The position numbers and the translations under genes were made by a program. Of a stretch of 64,000 nucleotides of DNA, positions 59,582 to 64,000 are shown one piece after another (the stretch's first letter is position 1; every line of letters begins with the position of its first letter). The DNA comes from Thalassobius sp049116315 (lineage in GTDB: Bacteria; Pseudomonadota; Alphaproteobacteria; Rhodobacterales; Rhodobacteraceae): contig JAGDZD010000003.1 of assembly GCA_049116315.1 (NCBI GenBank), positions 62,001 to 126,000 of the forward strand, written 5' to 3'. Below the pieces are notes generated by a model that saw only the letters and a program-made list of their open reading frames with translations, was not told the origin of the DNA and did not search any database.

Positions 59582-61186
59582 ATGGTTAACTATATCAAGC
59601 TGATCGCGCTTGGTCTGGTCACGCTTCTAGCGCTGATCGCGGCCAATTACGGTCGTGACTTGGCCTACACAGTGAACGCGCTGGAAGCTGCGCTTTTCGC
59701 AGCAGTGGCTTTCATTATTATTCTTCGGCGCACGGATGAACCCGTATCGCAGAAAGATGTATCCGGTGAATATCTGGATGGGGTGGTGCGCTTTGGCGTT
59801 ATCGCCACAGCTTTCTGGGGTGTTGTTGGGTTCTTGGTTGGGGTGGTTATCGCCTTCCAACTGGCCTTTCCGGTGCTCAATCTCGAATGGGCTCAGGGCT
59901 TTACCAACTTTGGTCGCCTGCGCCCGCTGCACACATCAGCGGTGATTTTTGCTTTCGGCGGGAACGCTTTGATCGCAACATCGTTCTATATCGTGCAGCG
60001 CACCTCAGCGGCGCGGCTGTGGGGCGGCAACCTGGCTTGGTTTGTGTTCTGGGGCTACCAGCTGTTCATCATCTTGGCTGCAAGCAGCTATTTGTTGGGC
60101 GCAACACACGGCAAAGAATATGCCGAACCTGAATGGTACATCGACATCTGGTTGACCATTGTGTGGGTTGCGTATCTGGCCGTCTTTGTTGGCACAATTG
60201 TGAAGCGCAAAGAGCCTCATATCTATGTGGCCAACTGGTTCTTCCTGTCGTTCATTTTGACTGTCGCCTTGCTGCACTTGGTCAACAACCTTGCAATTCC
60301 GGTCTCGATCTGGGGCTCTAAGTCTGTTCAAGTCATGTCTGGTGTTCAGGATGCGATGACCCAGTGGTGGTATGGCCACAATGCTGTGGGCTTCTTCTTG
60401 ACCGCGGGTTTCTTGGGCATGATGTACTACTTTGTCCCGAAACAAGCCGAGCGTCCTGTCTTTAGCTACAAGCTGTCGATCATTCACTTCTGGGCTTTGA
60501 TCTTCTTGTATATCTGGGCCGGTCCGCACCACTTGCACTACACGGCGTTGCCTGACTGGGCCTCGACCCTTGGTATGGTGTTCTCGATTGTTCTGTGGAT
60601 GCCCAGCTGGGGCGGCATGATCAACGGTCTGATGACCTTGTCTGGCGCTTGGGACAAGCTGCGCACCGATCCTGTGATCCGCATGATGGTGATCTCTATC
60701 GGTTTTTACGGCATGTCGACCTTCGAAGGTCCGATGATGTCGATCCGCGCTGTGAACTCGCTGAGCCACTATACTGACTGGACCATTGGTCACGTGCATT
60801 CCGGTGCATTGGGTTGGAACGGTATGATCACCTTTGGTGCGCTCTACTTCCTGACACCGAAACTGTGGAACAAAGAACGTCTGTATAGCCTGAGCTTGGT
60901 AAGCTGGCACTTCTGGTTGGCGACCATCGGTATCATTCTGTACGCCGCATCCATGTGGGTGACCGGTATCATGGAAGGCCTGATGTGGCGTGAAGTCGAT
61001 GCCAATGGCTTCCTCGTGAATTCGTTTGCAGACACCGTCGGCGCTAAGTTCCCGATGTATGTGGTCCGTGGCCTTGGTGGGGTGATGTTCCTCAGCGGTG
61101 CTTTGATCATGTGCTACAACCTCTGGATGACCGTGAAACGTTCGCCGGCCGTAAGTGCTGCGAATGACATGGTCCCGGCTGAATAA
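59582..61186 (+). CDS. ccoN: cbb3-type cytochrome c oxidase subunit I
   Basis: 534 residues with about twelve membrane helices, starting at ATG 59582 after AAAGGGACG. Conserved metal ligands are visible: RLRPLHTSAVIFAF (low-spin haem His), QWWYGHNAVGFF and GPHHLHYTALPDW (CuB), and DWTIGHVHSGALGW (haem His residues). It reduces O2 with high affinity and pumps protons. First gene of the ccoNOQP operon with an upstream FNR-type box. Confidence 0.97.
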   Translation: MVNYIKLIALGLVTLLALIAANYGRDLAYTVNALEAALFAAVAFIIILRRTDEPVSQKDVSGEYLDGVVRFGVIATAFWGVVGFLVGVVIAFQLAFPVLNLEWAQGFTNFGRLRPLHTSAVIFAFGGNALIATSFYIVQRTSAARLWGGNLAWFVFWGYQLFIILAASSYLLGATHGKEYAEPEWYIDIWLTIVWVAYLAVFVGTIVKRKEPHIYVANWFFLSFILTVALLHLVNNLAIPVSIWGSKSVQVMSGVQDAMTQWWYGHNAVGFFLTAGFLGMMYYFVPKQAERPVFSYKLSIIHFWALIFLYIWAGPHHLHYTALPDWASTLGMVFSIVLWMPSWGGMINGLMTLSGAWDKLRTDPVIRMMVISIGFYGMSTFEGPMMSIRAVNSLSHYTDWTIGHVHSGALGWNGMITFGALYFLTPKLWNKERLYSLSLVSWHFWLATIGIILYAASMWVTGIMEGLMWREVDANGFLVNSFADTVGAKFPMYVVRGLGGVMFLSGALIMCYNLWMTVKRSPAVSAANDMVPAE

Positions 61187-61200
61187 GGAGGGCCGGAGAG

Positions 61201-61932
61201 ATGGCAATTCTCGAGAAACACTCGATCCTAGAAAAGAACGTAACCCTGCTGGCAATCTTTGCTTTCCTTGTGGTGACCATCGGCGGGATCGTTCAGATCG
61301 CTCCTTTGTTCTACCTGGAAAACACCATTGAGGATGTAGAGGGCATGCGCCCCTACACCCCGCTGGAGCTTGCCGGGCGCGACATCTACATCCGCGAAGG
61401 CTGCTATGTCTGTCACAGTCAGATGATCCGCCCGATGCGCGACGAAGTGGAGCGCTATGGTCACTACTCCTTGGCGGCGGAATCGAAATACGATCACCCG
61501 TTCCAATGGGGATCCAAACGCACAGGGCCTGATCTGGCCCGTGTGGGGGGGCGCTATTCTGATGAATGGCACGTGGACCACCTGCGTGACCCGCAATCAG
61601 TTGTGCCTGAGTCGGTGATGCCGAAATACGGTTTCTTGGAAAACAAGATGCTGGACGGCAAGTACATCCAGGACCTGATTTCTACCCATAAGTTTGTTGG
61701 TGTGCCTTACACCGACGAAATGGTCGAAAACGCACAAAGTGACTTTTTGGTGCAGGCCGATCCTGACGAAGATTACGACGGCCTGCTGGAGCGCTACGGC
61801 GAAGACAGCGTTCAGGTGCGTAACTTTGATGGTCAGCCCGGCATCTCAGAGGCCGATGCTTTGGTCGCATATCTGCAAATGCTGGGCACGTTGGTCGATT
61901 TCTCGACCTTCACCCCAGATGAAAGCCGCTGA
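61201..61932 (+). CDS. ccoO: cbb3-type cytochrome c oxidase subunit II
   Basis: 243 residues. One N-terminal membrane helix (VTLLAIFAFLVVTIGGIVQI) and a periplasmic mono-haem c domain with CYVCHSQMIRPMRDEVERYG. The DLARVGGRYSDEWHVDHLRD segment is typical. It passes electrons from CcoP to CcoN. Fourteen bases after ccoN. Confidence 0.97.
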   Translation: MAILEKHSILEKNVTLLAIFAFLVVTIGGIVQIAPLFYLENTIEDVEGMRPYTPLELAGRDIYIREGCYVCHSQMIRPMRDEVERYGHYSLAAESKYDHPFQWGSKRTGPDLARVGGRYSDEWHVDHLRDPQSVVPESVMPKYGFLENKMLDGKYIQDLISTHKFVGVPYTDEMVENAQSDFLVQADPDEDYDGLLERYGEDSVQVRNFDGQPGISEADALVAYLQMLGTLVDFSTFTPDESR

Positions 61933-61943
61933 GGAGAGATCTG

Positions 61944-62132
61944 ATGGAAACCTATTCTCTGCTTCGTGAATTTGCAGACAGCTGGATGCTGTTGACCCTG
62001 TTTGTGTTCTTCTTTGGGGTGGTCGTGTTTGTGATGCGCCCCGGAAGCACCAAAACCTACTCTGCGGTCGCTGACATCCCATTCCGGCATGAAGACAAAC
62101 CTGCCGCCGCCCAAGACACCAAGGAGGTGTGA
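61944..62132 (+). CDS. ccoQ: cbb3-type cytochrome c oxidase subunit CcoQ
   Basis: 62 residues with one membrane helix (SWMLLTLFVFFFGVVVFVMR) and a short polar tail (FRHEDKPAAAQDTKEV). CcoQ (subunit IV) stabilises the complex and in Rhodobacter is reported to protect it from oxygen or relay a signal to the Prr system. It lies between ccoO and ccoP with gaps of 11 and 4 bases. Confidence 0.93.
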   Translation: METYSLLREFADSWMLLTLFVFFFGVVVFVMRPGSTKTYSAVADIPFRHEDKPAAAQDTKEV

Positions 62133-62136
62133 GGAC

Positions 62137-63003
62137 ATGGCTAAAAAACCTGTTGTAAAACAAGACCCAAGCACCACAGGCCACGAATGGGACGGGATTG
62201 AAGAATTCAACAACCCGTTGCCACGTTGGTGGTTGTGGACCTTTTATGCCTGTATCTTTTGGGCGGTGCTTTACACCATTGCCTATCCGGCATGGCCGGG
62301 CATTTCCGGGGCGTCCAAAGGGGTGCTTGGCTGGTCCACACGCGCCAATGTGGCTGCAGATATTGCGGCTGTTGAAACCAAGCTGGCACCGATCAATGAA
62401 GAGCTGGCCTCGGTCGATCTGGCTTCGCTTGCGGACAACCCCGAACTGAACAGCTATGCGGTTTCAGCGGGCTCTGCGGTGTTCAAAACATGGTGTGCGC
62501 AATGCCATGGTTCTGGGGCCGCTGGTGCGCCGGGGTATCCGAACCTGCTTGATGATGATTGGCTTTGGGGTGGGGACGTCGAAGCGATCCACACCACAAT
62601 TTCCTATGGCATCCGCAGCGACGATTCTGACGACACCCGCTACTCTGAAATGCCGGCATTTGGCCGTGACGAATTGCTGGACGAAGAGCAAATCGATCAG
62701 GTTGTGAACTATGTGATGTCCTTGTCGGGCGCCCCACAGGACGCAACCAAAGTGGCTGATGGCGCCGTGGTTTACGAAGAAAACTGCGCCGCGTGTCATG
62801 CCGATGATGGCTCTGGCGATGTTGAGCAAGGTGCGCCAAATCTGGCGGATGCGATCTGGCTCTATGGCGGTGATCACGAGACGCTGACCAAGACCGTGAG
62901 CGATGCCCGCTTTGGTGTGATGCCCAACTGGGACACACGCCTGACCGAAGCTCAGATCCGCGCAGTGTCGGCCTATGTCCACCAGCTTGGTGGCGGCGAG
63001 TAA
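62137..63003 (+). CDS. ccoP: cbb3-type cytochrome c oxidase subunit III (dihaem)
   Basis: 288 residues from ATG 62137 after AAGGAGGTGTGAGG. The N-terminal GHEWDGIEEFNNPLPRWWLW leads into a membrane helix, and two haem c domains follow with CAQCHG and CAACHA. It receives electrons from soluble or membrane cytochrome c and hands them to CcoO. Last gene of the operon; a large hairpin follows. Confidence 0.97.
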   Translation: MAKKPVVKQDPSTTGHEWDGIEEFNNPLPRWWLWTFYACIFWAVLYTIAYPAWPGISGASKGVLGWSTRANVAADIAAVETKLAPINEELASVDLASLADNPELNSYAVSAGSAVFKTWCAQCHGSGAAGAPGYPNLLDDDWLWGGDVEAIHTTISYGIRSDDSDDTRYSEMPAFGRDELLDEEQIDQVVNYVMSLSGAPQDATKVADGAVVYEENCAACHADDGSGDVEQGAPNLADAIWLYGGDHETLTKTVSDARFGVMPNWDTRLTEAQIRAVSAYVHQLGGGE

Positions 63004-63019
63004 CTCGCCCTAAAGAACA

Positions 63020-63049
63020 CCTCGGGGCATGCGATCTATCGCCCCGAGG
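63020..63049 (+). terminator. First hairpin after ccoP
   Basis: A nine-base stem CCTCGGGGC/GCCCCGAGG with a 12-base loop starting 16 bases after the ccoP stop. It has no T-run itself and may protect the 3' end or act with the next hairpin. Confidence 0.5.
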
Positions 63050-63052
63050 CTC

Positions 63053-63108
63053 GGCACCGGACCTTCCGTCCTGTTCGCGCGTTTCCTGGAAGGCCGGTGC
63101 CACATTTT
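63053..63108 (+). terminator. Second, larger hairpin after ccoP
   Basis: A long stem-loop: GGCACCGG/CCGGTGCC (63053-63060, 63094-63101) continued by CCTTCC/GGAAGG (63062-63067, 63088-63093), then ACATTTTT. This fits a rho-independent terminator of the cco operon. Confidence 0.75.
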
Positions 63109-63160
63109 TCCAAGCAGGTTGTGCCCGCCCGCCTGAGCAATGGCATCCCGGGTCCGCGTC

Positions 63161-63331
63161 TTAGGACGTCGAAGCTGCACAAATTTTAAGCCACATTTTT
63201 TTGATCGCCTCCAAAATGGGCCTTCTTGAGGGCTCGGACTTGTATCGATCTGGCAGTTGCGAGAAAGGTGCATAACGGTCTGCGTCAAACTTGGCCGCGT
63301 GTATGAACGATTTTGCGTAAATTTCTAGCAT
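63161..63331 (-). CDS. Small hypothetical protein
   Basis: 56 residues from ATG 63331 (MLEIYAKSFIHAAKFDADRY; ends KKMWLKICAAS-TS). GAGGAATGTCACA gives a good ribosome site. Composition is amphipathic with basic helix near the end (RRPILEAIKKMWLK). It is divergent from the LysR gene at 63431, 99 bases away. I do not recognise the family and cannot give a function; the well-placed ribosome site is the main support. Confidence 0.55.
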   Translation of the reverse strand: MLEIYAKSFIHAAKFDADRYAPFSQLPDRYKSEPSRRPILEAIKKMWLKICAASTS

Positions 63332-63430
63332 TGTGACATTCCTCTGTATCAATGAGGTCTTATTCAATGCCCATTTTGCGCCGCAGTTACGACTCTTGAA
63401 ATACTTCTTAACTGTAAGATATAATTACAC

Positions 63431-64000
63431 ATGGACTGGCAAAATCTCCCCTCACTAAACGCACTCCGTTCGTTTCTGGCCTTTCATCAAGCTGGTAGCA
63501 TGTCTTCGGCTGGTGCTCTTCTCAATGTAAGTCACGCTGCAATTAGTCAGCAAATTAAGGCTCTTGAGGCGCATTTGGGGGTCGCTCTGCTGGACCGTCG
63601 TCCACGGCGGACCTTGTTGACCACCGAAGGTGTGCAGCTGGCGCAATCTTTGGAAGCTGGGTTTGGGGAAATTGCCCGAACCGTAGACATTCTTACGGGT
63701 GTTGAGGAAAATAGACCAGTTCAGATATCCGTCACACCCTCATTTGCCTCGGGATGGTTGATGCCGCGCCTTGCCGATTTTCGGCAACGGTTTCCTGAAA
63801 TCAACTTGATGATTGACCCTTCAGCCGAGATTAAACCCTTAACGCCGGGTGGGATCGATATTGCCCTGCGCCACGGGGATGGCAATTGGCCCGGACACGA
63901 TGTGCAATTGCTTTTGACCGCACCCATTGTGGTTGTCGCAGCCCCCAGTTTGGTGCCCGAAGGACAGGATCTTCATCCCAAAGACCTGCTGAATTTGCCT
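63431..64000 (+). CDS. LysR family transcriptional regulator (cut by window edge)
   Basis: 190 residues are visible before the right edge. HTH at about 5-65 (LNALRSFLAFHQAGSMSSAG; ALLNVSHAAISQQIKALEAH), then the start of the effector domain (QISVTPSFASGWLMPRLADF; GIDIALRHGDGNWPGHDVQL). The GcvA-like subgroup is suggested by the SFASGWLMPRL segment. The upstream 99 bases separate it from a divergent small gene. The target is not in view. Confidence 0.9.
   Translation, partial: MDWQNLPSLNALRSFLAFHQAGSMSSAGALLNVSHAAISQQIKALEAHLGVALLDRRPRRTLLTTEGVQLAQSLEAGFGEIARTVDILTGVEENRPVQISVTPSFASGWLMPRLADFRQRFPEINLMIDPSAEIKPLTPGGIDIALRHGDGNWPGHDVQLLLTAPIVVVAAPSLVPEGQDLHPKDLLNLP

Noticed and set aside
60005..61255. 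Long minus-strand frame (416 codons) opposite ccoN
   Set aside because: Antisense to ccoN; the His/Asp/Arg-rich composition is typical of a shadow of a membrane-protein gene.

Overview
The window looks like a chromosomal segment of a marine alphaproteobacterium of the Roseobacter group (Rhodobacterales). This rests on gene content and order: FnrL next to hemN and ccoNOQP; a split F0 operon with b' and b subunits; ffh-...-rpsP and rimM-trmD-rplS-rpmE ribosomal neighbourhoods; a FYDLN_acid (TIGR02300) protein; MipZ; and a pteridine-reductase-like SDR before uvrC-pgsA-moaD-moaE. I saw no rRNA, prophage, transposase or CRISPR. One tRNA-Ala(GGC) is present. Taxonomy below family level cannot be read from this.

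Layout. 1-1039: start of a membrane chemoreceptor gene (cut by the left edge), translationally coupled to a small exported protein. 1435-3811: flavin reductase with a decayed Nudix-like tail, a DUF4202 protein and an SDR dehydrogenase. 4186-9713: signalling island with two divergent histidine kinases, a stand-alone receiver, an Hpt protein and a receiver joined to a degenerate GGDEF-like domain. 9988-19703: a periplasmic metallo-beta-lactamase-fold protein, tRNA-Ala, and housekeeping genes (YgjP-like peptidase, GntR regulator, S49 protease, Ca/Na antiporter, SDR, uvrC, pgsA, moaD, moaE). 19808-28679: a minus-strand aromatic/amino-acid catabolic cluster: homogentisate dioxygenase, fumarylacetoacetase, RibD-type reductase, an MBL protein with altered metal motif, an aromatic-hydroxylase-type flavoprotein, a DUF2783 protein, an aromatic amino acid decarboxylase and an HpaI-type aldolase, with a divergent MarR regulator. 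28696-31731: MipZ, a MATE exporter and a coupled glyoxalase-superfamily protein.

31804-41233: translation-related block on the minus strand: ffh, NIPSNAP, three tandem GNAT acetyltransferases, chorismate mutase, rpsP, bluB, then rimM, trmD, EthD, rplS, rpmE, with a LysR gene and a dienelactone hydrolase between. 41724-45277: glycosyltransferase, azoreductase with divergent LysR, DMT exporter, ArsR. 45310-45786: remains of an XRE/MmyB-type regulator. 46126-48694: F0 genes atpI-B-E-b'-b. 48806-50280: prephenate dehydratase and a membrane-anchored cytochrome c. 50478-56157: yejABEF-type peptide ABC transporter. 56188-63003: oxygen-responsive block (hemN, fnrL, a universal stress protein, ccoNOQP) with two FNR-type boxes. 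63161-64000: a small hypothetical gene and a LysR gene cut by the right edge.

Most of the window is ordinary chromosomal backbone. I did not find a convincing new defence or mobile system. The items most worth follow-up are the decayed domain fusions (Nudix-like, GGDEF-like), the accessory genes of the homogentisate cluster with their altered MBL motif, a hairpin-rich stretch upstream of ffh, the AT-rich DnaA-box region upstream of uvrC, and several tiny coupled genes.
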